Part shown: piece by piece, positions 15,803-24,396 of the stretch
Layout: every line of letters starts with the position of its first letter
How positions within the stretch are numbered: the stretch's first letter is position 1
NCBI RefSeq assembly: GCF_963677575.1
Contig: NZ_OY782038.1
Span: forward strand, 5,539,001-5,603,000
Reading direction: 5' to 3'
DNA length: 64,000 nt
Origin: an uncultured Draconibacterium sp.
GTDB taxonomy: Bacteria; Bacteroidota; Bacteroidia; Bacteroidales; Prolixibacteraceae
Notes under the pieces: generated by a model
What the model saw: the letters and a program-made list of their open reading frames with translations, nothing else
What the model was told of the DNA's origin: nothing
Database searches by the model: none
Position numbers and translations under genes: made by a program

Positions 15803-16669
15803 CTAGCTCTTAACAATAATATTTTGTAAGGTAGCTTTTATTGTCGGGTATTCGAAATGAAACCCAGCTTTCTGAAGCTTATCAGAAGAAACTTTCGGCG
15901 ATTGCGTAAGAAGCGTAGCAGCCTTTCCAAACATCAACTTTAACGCAAATGCCGGGATGGTAAAAAATGCCGTACGGTTTAACTTCAGCGCAAAGCTGTG
16001 GGTAAATTCTTTATTTGATATCGTTTCGGGCGCGGTTAAATTGAAGGTATTACCCGTTCCAAGTGTTTCGGAAGCCCAAACAAATGCATTTACCACATCC
16101 TTTTCGTGAATAAACGGAAAAGCCTGCTTGCCCGATCCGATTTTTCCACCAAGACCGAGTTTAAATGGTAGAAGCATGTTTTTTATAGTTTTTGCTTCTT
16201 TGCCAAAAACAATTCCAAGTCGAAAGATTATGGTTTGCACATTGTTGGGCAAAGCCGTTAGTTCATGTTCCCAGTCTTTAACCACCTCTCCAACAAAACC
16301 TTCATCAAAATTTGTGCTTTCTTCGGTGTGCGTATATCCTGATTTATAAATGCCAATTGCTGATGCTGATATAACTTTTGTTGGGCGTTCGTTTTCAGGT
16401 AACTCAATAATTGCTTTTACCAGGTTGTGGGTGGTAACAACACGGCTGTTGTAAATTGTTTCTTTATTTTTCTTTGTCCAGCGCTGTAAAATGGGTGCAC
16501 CGGCAAGGTTAATCACAACATCTGCATTTCGTAATTCATCCTGCAGGCTTGTTGATGCTCCATAAAGTAAGTCGCGTTTAATACCGGATACCGAATGCCC
16601 TTTTTTCTGCAAATCCGATGAAATTAACTGACCAATATATCCGTTACTTCCTGTGAGTTTTATCTTCAT
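15803..16669 (-). CDS. TIGR01777-family NAD-dependent epimerase-like protein
   Basis: A 288-residue extended short-chain-dehydrogenase fold protein (YfcH/SDR39U1 group). It starts MKIKLTGSNGYIGQLISSDL, with the dinucleotide-binding GxxGxxG pattern, and continues with ADVVINLAGAPILQRWT, the hallmark of the family (NLAGxxI..RW). The block SASAIGIYKS and the late RLGIVFGKE also match. A NAD(P) cofactor is expected; the substrate is not known for any close relative. It is the first gene of a possible two-gene unit with the FUSC protein and is divergent from the ClC pair. Confidence 0.86.
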   Translation of the reverse strand: MKIKLTGSNGYIGQLISSDLQKKGHSVSGIKRDLLYGASTSLQDELRNADVVINLAGAPILQRWTKKNKETIYNSRVVTTHNLVKAIIELPENERPTKVISASAIGIYKSGYTHTEESTNFDEGFVGEVVKDWEHELTALPNNVQTIIFRLGIVFGKEAKTIKNMLLPFKLGLGGKIGSGKQAFPFIHEKDVVNAFVWASETLGTGNTFNLTAPETISNKEFTHSFALKLNRTAFFTIPAFALKLMFGKAATLLTQSPKVSSDKLQKAGFHFEYPTIKATLQNIIVKS

Positions 16670-16766
16670 TTTACCCCAATTTATTAGGTAAACAAAAACT
16701 TTAGGTTTTTAGTTCTTAAAAATTGTTAAGAGCGTTTGCTAATTGTTACTTTTACCAGATCGAAAA

Positions 16767-18548
16767 ATGACAAAGGACGGACAACATATTTGGGTAAAGT
16801 TTCACCGGTGGCGTTTAAAACACCTCGGCGAACGAGGTTTTTTAACCTTGCTAAGTATTATTATGGGTGTCTTGGCCGGAATAGCAGCTGTTGTTCTTAA
16901 AAATACCGTGAGGTTTACTGAAGAACTGGTGCACCGACTGGTTTCCAACGAAGTTCATAACTACATTTATTTTGCCATGCCTATTGTTGGTATTTTTCTG
17001 GCAATTGTACTGATTAAGTATGTTATTCGGTCCGAAGTTAGGCACGGTATTCCAACTGTTCTTTATAGCATCTCAAAACGAAAAGGAGATATTAGACGAC
17101 ATAATTTGTATTCATCTGTATTAACATCGGCGTTAACTGTTGGTTTTGGTGGTTCTGTTGGGCTTGAGGGGCCAACTGTAGCAACCGGAACGGCATGGGG
17201 ATCGTGGATTGCCAAAGTGTTTCGGCTAAATTATAAGAATACCATTTTAATGTTGGCCTGTGCCTGCGCAGGGGCTATGGCGGCCATTTTTAAAGCGCCC
17301 ATCGCGGCTATCGTTTTTGCTGTTGAGGTAATTATGATCGACCTGACCGTATTTTCGTTGGTACCACTTTTATTGGCATCGTCAACAGCAGTGGTAACAT
17401 CCTATTTGTTTCTGGGGCAGGATGTGCTTTACCCGTTCACCGTGGTCGACGCTTTTAAACTGCCAGATTTACCCTATTACATTGCTTTGGGAATTGTAAC
17501 CGGTTTTGTGTCGGTTTATTTCACAAAAATGTACCTGTTTGTTGCCGGTATTTTTGAAAATCTTAAAAATAGCAGGATCCGGTTAGTAGTTGGTGGAGCA
17601 AGTCTTGGTGCATTGATTTTTCTTTTTCCTGCGCTTTACGGAGAAGGATACGAATCGATTAACGAATGTTTAGCCGGCGATTTAAACTATCTTTTCGATA
17701 ATAGTTTATTCTATTCGTTACGCGAAGAAATGTGGGCGGCCATGCTGCTTATTGTAGCTGTTATTTTGTTGAAGATTGTTGCCACATCACTTACTTTTGG
17801 AGCTGGTGGCGTTGGTGGTATTTTCGCTCCAACGCTTTTTATGGGTGTTAACACAGGAATGCTTTTTTCGTTACTTATTAACCGTTTGGGCGTACGTGAA
17901 TTAAATTCGAATAATTTTGCACTAATCGGAATGGCCGGATTAATTGCGGGCGTTTTACATGCACCGCTTACCGGAATATTCCTGATCGCAGATATTTCAG
18001 GAGGGTACAAGTTGTTTGTGCCCCTCATGGTTACTGCAACGTTTGCATACCTTATTGTAAGGGCATTTACACCTAATTCGGTGTATCACATTCAGTTGGC
18101 AAAACGCAAAGAATTGCTGACCCACGATAAAGATGCAAATGTGTTGCAGCTAATGAAAGTAAAAAAACTAATTGAAACTGACTTTGAAGTATTGTCGCCC
18201 GATGCAACTTTGCGCGACCTTACAGAAGCCATTACAAGGGCTCACCGCGATTTATTCCCTATCGTTACCGATGACGGAACAATGGTGGGTATGGTAAAAA
18301 TGGACGATGTGAGAACGATGATCTTCAAACATGAACTATACGATACTGTGAAAATAAACGAGTTGATGTATATGCCTGAATTTTCTATCGACCCGAATGA
18401 TAGTATGGAAATTGTTACTGCTAAATTTGAATCATCGGGGCGTTATAACCTGGCTGTAATCGAAGATGGCAAATACATCGGATTTATTTCGCGGGCACGT
18501 GTTTTTACCCGCTATCGTAAACAGATAATTAATGTTTCTCATGTTTAG
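16767..18548 (+). CDS. ClC-family anion channel/transporter with CBS domains (first of tandem pair)
   Basis: About 593 residues from the ATG at 16767. A TTG eight codons earlier lies within a promoter-like TACTTTTA and is not preferred. The ClC core (about residues 20-440) shows the three anion-path motifs in modified form: RHGIP in place of GSGIP, so the central pore serine becomes His; GLEGP with the gating glutamate kept; and GIFAP (GxFxP). In the segment following PIAAIVFAVEV the second glutamate of the usual EE pair (proton glutamate of E. coli ClC, E203) appears as Val. Two CBS repeats follow (about 465-590). It moves chloride or another anion across the inner membrane. Its stop codon overlaps the next gene. 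Confidence 0.9.
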   Translation: MTKDGQHIWVKFHRWRLKHLGERGFLTLLSIIMGVLAGIAAVVLKNTVRFTEELVHRLVSNEVHNYIYFAMPIVGIFLAIVLIKYVIRSEVRHGIPTVLYSISKRKGDIRRHNLYSSVLTSALTVGFGGSVGLEGPTVATGTAWGSWIAKVFRLNYKNTILMLACACAGAMAAIFKAPIAAIVFAVEVIMIDLTVFSLVPLLLASSTAVVTSYLFLGQDVLYPFTVVDAFKLPDLPYYIALGIVTGFVSVYFTKMYLFVAGIFENLKNSRIRLVVGGASLGALIFLFPALYGEGYESINECLAGDLNYLFDNSLFYSLREEMWAAMLLIVAVILLKIVATSLTFGAGGVGGIFAPTLFMGVNTGMLFSLLINRLGVRELNSNNFALIGMAGLIAGVLHAPLTGIFLIADISGGYKLFVPLMVTATFAYLIVRAFTPNSVYHIQLAKRKELLTHDKDANVLQLMKVKKLIETDFEVLSPDATLRDLTEAITRAHRDLFPIVTDDGTMVGMVKMDDVRTMIFKHELYDTVKINELMYMPEFSIDPNDSMEIVTAKFESSGRYNLAVIEDGKYIGFISRARVFTRYRKQIINVSHV

Positions 18549-20343
18549 AATTTTTCGAATTAACAAGTTGTTGTTGAATAAGTTAATTAATCGACTTGTT
18601 GCCTGGCGAATTGCAAAAATTCCGGAAAGGAACTTTTTGTATTTGCTAAGTTTGATTGTAGGACTGTTAAGTGGACTGGCAGCCCTTTTGTTAAAAAACC
18701 TAATCCACTTTGTTGCAGAAGAGTTAACCGAGGTTATTTCGGTTGAAGGTTTTAATTACCTTTATTTATTGTATCCGTTCATTGGGATATTGTTGACCGT
18801 ATTGTTTGTTCGTTACGTTATTCGCGATGATATTGGACATGGAGTATCGAAAATTCTATATTCAATTTCGAAGAAGAGCAGTAAACTGAAGCCATCAAAA
18901 ACTTACTCATCAATGATTGCCAGTTCGCTTACCATTGGTTTTGGTGGATCGGTTGGATCGGAGGCACCTATTGTTTTAACCGGTGCTTCAATTGGATCGA
19001 ATTTGGCACGTGTTTTTAAACTCCAGTATAAATACATTACCCTTATGGTTGGTTGCGGAGCTGCCGGTGCAATTGCCGGTATTTTTAATGCACCAATGGC
19101 AGGTATTGTTTTTACTCTTGAAGTGCTGATGCTCGATCTGACTATGGCCTTTTTAATTCCACTGCTGATTTCCGCGGTGTCGGCCACGGTAATTTCGTAC
19201 TTTTTTATGGGCGAAGGTGTAATGCTTCGGTTTGCTCAGGTAGCACCATTTCATATTAATATGATATGGATTTACATACTTGTGGGGATTTTTACCGGCT
19301 TGCTGGGAATCTATTTTACCCGAGGAACCATGTTTCTCGAAAAACGTTTTGCGGCGATAAACAACTGGTTTGTGCGTGTGGTTATTGGGGCGATTTCGCT
19401 TGGTATTTTAATTTTTATATTTCCTCCACTTTGGGGTGAAGGTTATACCAGCATTAATTCAGTTTTTAATAACCAGGGAGCTGATTTATTGAATAACTCT
19501 ATGTTCTTTCAATGGAAAGATAATCCATACATTCTTCTACTTGTATTGGCCGGAATCCTCTTTTTTAAAGTGTTTGCCATGTCGGCTACAACCGGTTCGG
19601 GAGGTAATGGAGGTATTTTTGCGCCAACACTGTTTACCGGAGCTATTGCCGGCTATTTTCTGGTGTTTTTGCTCAATACATTTTTCGATCTTGGTATACC
19701 GGAAAATAACTTTGCATTGGCGGGAATGGCGGGAATGATGGCTGCCGTAATGCATGCACCGCTTACAGGAATATTCTTGACGGCAGAAATAACGGGTGGT
19801 TATGGATTGTTTATTCCTTTACTGATTACTTCAACAGTGGCGTATGTTACCATCATGCGTTTTGAGCCACATTCCATTTATACCAAACATTTGGCACAAA
19901 CCGGCGATTTGATTACCCACCACAAAGACAAAGCGATCTTGAGATCGATGGAGGTGAAGAAGTTAATCGAGAGTGACTTTGAAATTCTTTCTCCCGATGC
20001 CAGTCTGCGCGATTTGGTAAAAGCCATTTCCAAATCCAACCGAAATCTATTTCCAATTGTCGATAAGGATGGTTACCTCAAAGGTATGGTAAAACTATCA
20101 AAGGTAAAGAACCTTATTTTTGAGCATGAACTATATGATCAGGTAATGGTGAAAGACTTGATGTTCATGCCTGAGTTCTATATCTCGTCGAAAGACAATA
20201 TGGAAACGGTAGCCAAAAAATTTGAGACATCAAACCGATATAACCTTGCTGTAATTGACGATGGTAAATACCTTGGATTTATTTCACGTGCGGTGGTTTT
20301 CTCCAACTACAGAAAAACGTTGGAATATTTTTCGCACGAGTAA
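18532..20343 (+). CDS. ClC-family anion channel/transporter with CBS domains (second of tandem pair)
   Basis: A 603-residue paralogue of the gene before it, aligning over its whole length including the CBS pair (for example both end MMKxD/YNLAVI-DGKY-GFISRA-style). Here the motifs read GHGVS, GSEAP and GIFAP, so the gating-glutamate motif has Ala where Gly is usual. The proton-glutamate position again reads LEV rather than EE. The reading frame opens inside the previous gene (overlap 17 bp). A second ATG at 18541 overlaps by 8 bp and is an equally good start, implying translational coupling. Two tightly coupled paralogues may form a heterodimer, since ClC proteins are dimers; this is inference. 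Confidence 0.9.
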   Translation: MFLMFRIFRINKLLLNKLINRLVAWRIAKIPERNFLYLLSLIVGLLSGLAALLLKNLIHFVAEELTEVISVEGFNYLYLLYPFIGILLTVLFVRYVIRDDIGHGVSKILYSISKKSSKLKPSKTYSSMIASSLTIGFGGSVGSEAPIVLTGASIGSNLARVFKLQYKYITLMVGCGAAGAIAGIFNAPMAGIVFTLEVLMLDLTMAFLIPLLISAVSATVISYFFMGEGVMLRFAQVAPFHINMIWIYILVGIFTGLLGIYFTRGTMFLEKRFAAINNWFVRVVIGAISLGILIFIFPPLWGEGYTSINSVFNNQGADLLNNSMFFQWKDNPYILLLVLAGILFFKVFAMSATTGSGGNGGIFAPTLFTGAIAGYFLVFLLNTFFDLGIPENNFALAGMAGMMAAVMHAPLTGIFLTAEITGGYGLFIPLLITSTVAYVTIMRFEPHSIYTKHLAQTGDLITHHKDKAILRSMEVKKLIESDFEILSPDASLRDLVKAISKSNRNLFPIVDKDGYLKGMVKLSKVKNLIFEHELYDQVMVKDLMFMPEFYISSKDNMETVAKKFETSNRYNLAVIDDGKYLGFISRAVVFSNYRKTLEYFSHE

Positions 20344-20420
20344 ATCTGGAATATTCTTCTTTAATAGAAGTTGGAAATATTTAAACACTAAATAGTGTTG
20401 AGGTTTGGAATTTATTTCTT

Positions 20421-20428
20421 TACTTTTG
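20421..20428 (+). promoter_or_regulatory. Candidate -7 promoter box for the glycosylasparaginase gene
   Basis: TACTTTTG is a perfect TAnnTTTG match 26 bases before the ATG at 20454. The upstream TTTGG at 20404-20408 is too close to be a standard -33 element. Confidence 0.45.
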
Positions 20429-20453
20429 AAAAAATTTTAATAAGTATCAAGTT

Positions 20454-21449
20454 ATGATATCCCGACGTTCCTTTTTAGCGAAAAGTTCGTTAATGCTTGC
20501 CGGTGCCGGTATAGCCACGAAAGCGTTTTCAAATTCGGTTTTGCAGTCAGCAAATAAATACCCGGTTGTAATTTCAACATGGAATCATGGTATACCTGCA
20601 AACGAGGCTGCCTGGGAGATATTGTCAAAAGGAGGTCACTCGCTTGATGCAGTGGAAGCGGGAGTTCGCGTTCCCGAAGGCGATCCGAATGTAATTACTG
20701 TTGGAAAAGGCGGAATTCCTGATGCCAGCGGGAAAGTAACGCTTGATGCCTGTATTATGGACGAGAAAGGGCGTGCAGGAAGTGTAACGTATTTGCAGCA
20801 CATTGTTCATCCTGTTTCGGTGGCTCGGTTGGTAATGGAGAAAACGCCGCATGTAATGTTGAGCGGAAAAGGAGCTTTGGAATTTGCACTTGATAATGGT
20901 TTTGAAAAAGAGAAGCTGCTAACCAAAGCCCGTAAGAAAGAGTGGAAGAAGTGGAAAAAAGAAAATAAGGAATTCAGTAACAAGATTAATATTGAGAATG
21001 TTTCCGAAGATAACCATGATACCATTGGAATGCTGGCTCTTGATGAAGATGGGCGAATATCCGGTGCTTGTACCACCAGCGGAATGGGCTATAAAATGCC
21101 CGGCAGGGTGGGTGACTCACCGATTATTGGTGCAGGTTTGTTTGTTGATGGCGAAGTGGGAGGAGCAACGGCTACCGGATCGGGCGAGTTGGTGATGAAA
21201 ACACTTGGGTCGTTTTTGGTGGTTGAATTAATGCGTAGCGGCATGTCGCCCGACAAGGCCTGTGAAGAGGCTGTTCGTCGTATCTCTAAAAAGATTCCTG
21301 ATTATCAAAATCATCAAATCGGTTACATTGCTTTGAATACAAAAGGTGAATACGGATCGTTTTGTATCCAGTCCGGTTTTAACTACGCAGTAAAAACGGC
21401 TGAGCAAACCGAATTGATTGAAGCAGAAGCCTGGCTAAAGATATTATAA
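20454..21449 (+). CDS. N4-(beta-N-acetylglucosaminyl)-L-asparaginase (glycosylasparaginase)
   Basis: A 331-residue Ntn-hydrolase of peptidase family T2. The N-terminus MISRRSFLAKSSLMLAGAGI is a twin-arginine signal peptide, so the enzyme is exported folded. The autocleavage site is the D-T bond in NHDTIGML, making T190 the new N-terminal nucleophile of the beta chain. The downstream PGRVGDSPIIGAGLFVD and ATGSGE match the substrate-binding loops of the secreted Flavobacterium/Elizabethkingia enzyme. It splits the GlcNAc-Asn link of N-glycans after protein breakdown. It stands alone, bounded by its own promoter-like box and a strong hairpin. A general isoaspartyl peptidase is less likely given the WNHG and HDTIGM motifs. 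Confidence 0.93.
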   Translation: MISRRSFLAKSSLMLAGAGIATKAFSNSVLQSANKYPVVISTWNHGIPANEAAWEILSKGGHSLDAVEAGVRVPEGDPNVITVGKGGIPDASGKVTLDACIMDEKGRAGSVTYLQHIVHPVSVARLVMEKTPHVMLSGKGALEFALDNGFEKEKLLTKARKKEWKKWKKENKEFSNKINIENVSEDNHDTIGMLALDEDGRISGACTTSGMGYKMPGRVGDSPIIGAGLFVDGEVGGATATGSGELVMKTLGSFLVVELMRSGMSPDKACEEAVRRISKKIPDYQNHQIGYIALNTKGEYGSFCIQSGFNYAVKTAEQTELIEAEAWLKIL

Positions 21450-21528
21450 AGATTTTAGGTAACAATTTTATTCTTCAAAAACCGACGTAGAAGAACTATT
21501 CAGACATAATAGCTATATAAGGGCCCAT

Positions 21529-21564
21529 AAAAAAAGGTGTTCGCTAAACGAACACCTTTTTTTT
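21529..21564. terminator. Bidirectional terminator between glycosylasparaginase and RRM genes
   Basis: A near-perfect stem AAAAAAAGGTGTTCG (21529-21543) / CGAACACCTTTTTTTT with a CTAAA loop. It has A- and T-runs on both sides and lies between convergent genes. Confidence 0.88.
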
Positions 21565-21581
21565 AATATCTTTCGGGAAGC

Positions 21582-22016
21582 TTACCAACGGTCGCCACCG
21601 CCGCCGCGACGATCGTAACCACCTCCGCCACCGCCTCTGCGGTCGCCGCCACCACGGCTGTAACCTCCGCCACCGCTTCTGCGGTCGCCGCCGCCACGAT
21701 TGTAACCACCACCGCCACCGCGGTTGTAGCCACCGCCGCCTCCACCGCGATTAAAATCACGACGTGGACGTTCTTGTGGAGGATTTGCTTCCTTAACTAC
21801 GATTTGTTTTCCTTCAATTTCGGCATCATTAAGTGCAGCAATAGCTGCATTAGCTTCTTCTTCGTTTGGCATTTCAACAAAACCAAAACATTTTGAGTTT
21901 CCCGTTTCTCTGTCAAAAATAACTTTGGCAGACGCTACTTCTCCGTGTGCAGAGAACAGCTCATTTAAGTAGTCACCTGTAATCGATGAGTCTAACTTTG
22001 CAACAAATAAATTCAT
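21582..22016 (-). CDS. RRM RNA-binding protein with Gly/Arg-rich tail
   Basis: A 144-residue protein. Residues 1-80 form one RNA recognition motif with RNP2 (LFVAKL at about 3-8) and RNP1 (KCFGFVEM at about 42-49). From about residue 90 to the end it is a low-complexity tail of RGGGGGYN, GYNRGGG and GGDRR units. This layout is common in Bacteroidota and cyanobacteria, where such small RRM proteins act as RNA chaperones or cold/stress regulators; the targets here are unknown. The tail produces the GC-rich repetitive DNA at about 21590-21750, which could be mistaken for a tandem repeat. The gene is convergent with the glycosylasparaginase gene, and the leader region upstream (22017-22229) is AT-rich. 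Confidence 0.94.
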   Translation of the reverse strand: MNLFVAKLDSSITGDYLNELFSAHGEVASAKVIFDRETGNSKCFGFVEMPNEEEANAAIAALNDAEIEGKQIVVKEANPPQERPRRDFNRGGGGGGYNRGGGGGYNRGGGDRRSGGGGYSRGGGDRRGGGGGGYDRRGGGGDRW

Positions 22017-22229
22017 AAAAAATAGAAAAATATAAATGTATAAATGTAAAAATTAGCGGCATTTTACCGCTTTATTCTTAAAAAATTATTGTTAAATATA
22101 AAGAACGCGTCAGACGTTAAAACGGAAAATCACAAACACAGGTGAAGTGCGAATTAAAATCTTATATCAAAGTAACGGACTAATTATTAGATTTTCACAA
22201 AAAAATCATTGTTTTTTTATTAAAATCTC

Positions 22230-22273
22230 AAAAAAAAATTCAAAAAGCAAAGCCTCTCCGAAGAAAGGCCTTG
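22230..22273 (-). terminator. UUCG-loop terminator downstream of the cytidylate-kinase-like gene
   Basis: On the minus strand the stem GCCTTTC-TTCG-GAGAGGC, extended by AAG/TTT, carries a stable UUCG tetraloop and is followed by T-rich sequence. It lies 83 bp past the stop at 22356. The remainder of the 22017-22355 gap is AT-rich with no gene seen. Confidence 0.7.
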
Positions 22274-22355
22274 GTAAGGTGAGATTTAAATTAATTTCTT
22301 CTGATTTTCAGAAGATGTTATTTTATTACTTCTATAGACTAAAATAACAAATTTG

Positions 22356-23111
22356 TTAGAATTCGTAATGGGGAGCAATGATTTTTTTATTTCGTAATAT
22401 GTTAATTACTGCGTCAACTATTTGATCGTCTTCCATCGAGGCGTAATTAAAAATAACATCAAAATCATCGTTTTCGGCTTTCCTGCCAATAATCTTTTCA
22501 ATAAAGGCATCTCTCCTTTTATCGGCTAGCGTAATGTATTCTGCAGCCTGCATCATGGTCATGTCTTTAATTTGCATTATTCGATTAATTCTCCAGTCGG
22601 TGGGAGCTTCTAGTCTGATGTTCAGCTTGTTCGGGGTGTCTTTTAGAATAGCTCCCGACGAACGGCCTACAATAATTGTACGTCCGTGATAAGCCAATCT
22701 GCAAATAATTCCTTTTAAGGCCGCAATCAATTTAACGTCCGAAATGTCGTATATCGTTTCGTCGATAAAAGCTCTTCCAACTTCCTCCAAAAACAATATC
22801 GATTCGTCGGCATCTTCAAAATTCCCCGCTTTCAATTCTTCTATCATTTCATCAACAACACCTAAAAAAACGCCCTTGTCAACATATTTCCACTCCACGT
22901 CAGTTTTTGTTTCCGACATGTAACTATAGCCCGTCAGAATCTTGGAAAGCTTAATGGCAATGCGCTTTGCCGAACATCCGGCTTGTCGCGAAATAGTAAG
23001 AAAAGGCCCTGGGTAGTCACCAGATTCGAGGTTAATACATTTCGATTCCATTAGATAACTCTGCAGAAAATTTTTCATATGATTAGGATTGTTTTTTTCC
23101 AGCGGTATCAT
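22356..23111 (-). CDS. Cytidylate-kinase-like family protein
   Basis: A 251-residue P-loop-type protein of the cytidylate-kinase-like group (PF13189 type). The region FLTISRQAGCSAKRIAIKLSKIL replaces the classical GxxxxGKS loop by the family's SRQxGxxG version. Further on, GRTIIVGRSSGAILKD and NIRLEAPTDWRINRIM fit the lid/nucleotide region. True substrates of this family are not established; Cmk itself is shorter and has a canonical P-loop. The start may be at 23111 or at an internal ATG at 23078; the longer form is kept for lack of a deciding signal. It is a single gene with its own hairpin downstream. Confidence 0.8.
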   Translation of the reverse strand: MIPLEKNNPNHMKNFLQSYLMESKCINLESGDYPGPFLTISRQAGCSAKRIAIKLSKILTGYSYMSETKTDVEWKYVDKGVFLGVVDEMIEELKAGNFEDADESILFLEEVGRAFIDETIYDISDVKLIAALKGIICRLAYHGRTIIVGRSSGAILKDTPNKLNIRLEAPTDWRINRIMQIKDMTMMQAAEYITLADKRRDAFIEKIIGRKAENDDFDVIFNYASMEDDQIVDAVINILRNKKIIAPHYEF

Positions 23112-23349
23112 ATGTAACTCGCACCATCAATACTTTTTGGGGAGAAGTAAATGTAGATGCCTGTTTCATAACCGGAATGTTAGTGTAGTTTATCAGACCA
23201 ATTTACAATCAAATTTTGTGGAATAGAAGCTAATGTGTTATACAATACCATGTTTGGCGAATGTTATTCAGCAACTTTTGTGATGGAAACTTATTTCCGT
23301 ATTTTTATAGATGAAAATTTTGTGAGTAATAAATGCATACATTTTAAGC

Positions 23350-24396
23350 ATGGAGAATCAGGTAACAGTTGCGTTGGCTTCCTTTGGTATGTCAGGAAAA
23401 GTATTTCACGGACCGTTGTTGAAAGTGAACCCGAATTTCAGGGTGAAACTTGTGTTAGAACGTTCTAAAAGCTTATCAAAAGAGTTGTTCCCCGATGCGA
23501 GGATTGTAAAAAGCTATGACGATATCTTAACCGATAACGAGGTGGAATTGGTAGTTGTAAACACCCCGGATAAATTTCATCATACCATGGTTAAACAGGC
23601 ACTGGAAGCCGGGAAACATGTGGTGGTTGAAAAACCGGCTACATTGCGAAGTACAGAGTTAGAAGAGTTGATTGAACTGGCAAAAGCAAAAGGTCTGGTT
23701 TTTACTGTTTTTCAGAACCGTAGATGGGACGGGGATTTTAGAACGGTACAAAAAGTAATTAAAGAAGCACGTTTTGGACGGTTGGTGGAGTTTGAATCAC
23801 ATTACGACCGCTACCGGACTGAAATTGCACCGGGCACCTGGAAGGAGGAAGGCGATGAATATTGTGGTGTTTTGTATAACCTCGGAGCTCACATGGTTGA
23901 TCAGGCTTATGTGTTGTTTGGAAAACCTGAGACAGTTACCGCACATTTAAAAACGGTACGAACAGGTGGAAAAGTAGCTGATTATTACGATATCCGATTG
24001 GATTATGAAGGTTTTTCTGCTTTGTTGAGATGTTCGTATCTGGTAATGGATCCCGGACCGAGATATATCCTAAATGGTGAGTATGGTACGTTTAAAAAGT
24101 GGGGCATTGATGGTCAGGAAGATTTGTTAAAAGAAGGTAATTTGCCCGAAGGTGACGACTGGGGAAAAGAAGAATCCGATTGGTGGGGGACGCTGGTTTA
24201 CTCTGAGAATGATGAGCATGTGGAAGAACTGGTTGAAACAATCCCCGGTGATTACCGCATTTTCTACGATAATTTGTTTCAAGGAATCCGTGCCGACAAA
24301 CAGCTATTGGTTAATGCTGGAGAAGCCCTGGAGGTATTGAAAATATTGGAGGCTTGTTTGTTAAGTAATAAAGAACAGCGAACTATAATCCTCTAA
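23350..24396 (+). CDS. Gfo/Idh/MocA-family NAD(P)-dependent oxidoreductase
   Basis: A 348-residue protein with an N-terminal Rossmann domain (LASFGMSGKVFHGPLL, about residues 8-23, then VVVNTPDKFH) and the family signature VVVEKPATL (about 91-99), which places the catalytic Lys. The block FQNRRWDGDF is typical of the YdgJ/YhhX subgroup, which includes NADP-dependent scyllo-inositol dehydrogenases; the actual substrate here is open. The C-terminal domain makes the usual beta-sheet. The gene converges with the SulP transporter, and their stop codons interlock within CTAA at 24393-24396, leaving no room for a dedicated terminator between them. Confidence 0.88.
   Translation: MENQVTVALASFGMSGKVFHGPLLKVNPNFRVKLVLERSKSLSKELFPDARIVKSYDDILTDNEVELVVVNTPDKFHHTMVKQALEAGKHVVVEKPATLRSTELEELIELAKAKGLVFTVFQNRRWDGDFRTVQKVIKEARFGRLVEFESHYDRYRTEIAPGTWKEEGDEYCGVLYNLGAHMVDQAYVLFGKPETVTAHLKTVRTGGKVADYYDIRLDYEGFSALLRCSYLVMDPGPRYILNGEYGTFKKWGIDGQEDLLKEGNLPEGDDWGKEESDWWGTLVYSENDEHVEELVETIPGDYRIFYDNLFQGIRADKQLLVNAGEALEVLKILEACLLSNKEQRTIIL

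Noticed and set aside
21563..21760. GC-rich tandem pattern resembling a repeat array or an Ala/Val-rich open frame
   Set aside because: It is the Gly/Arg-rich tail of the RRM protein; codons for RGGG and GYN units explain the pattern, and the Ala/Val frame is an artefact.
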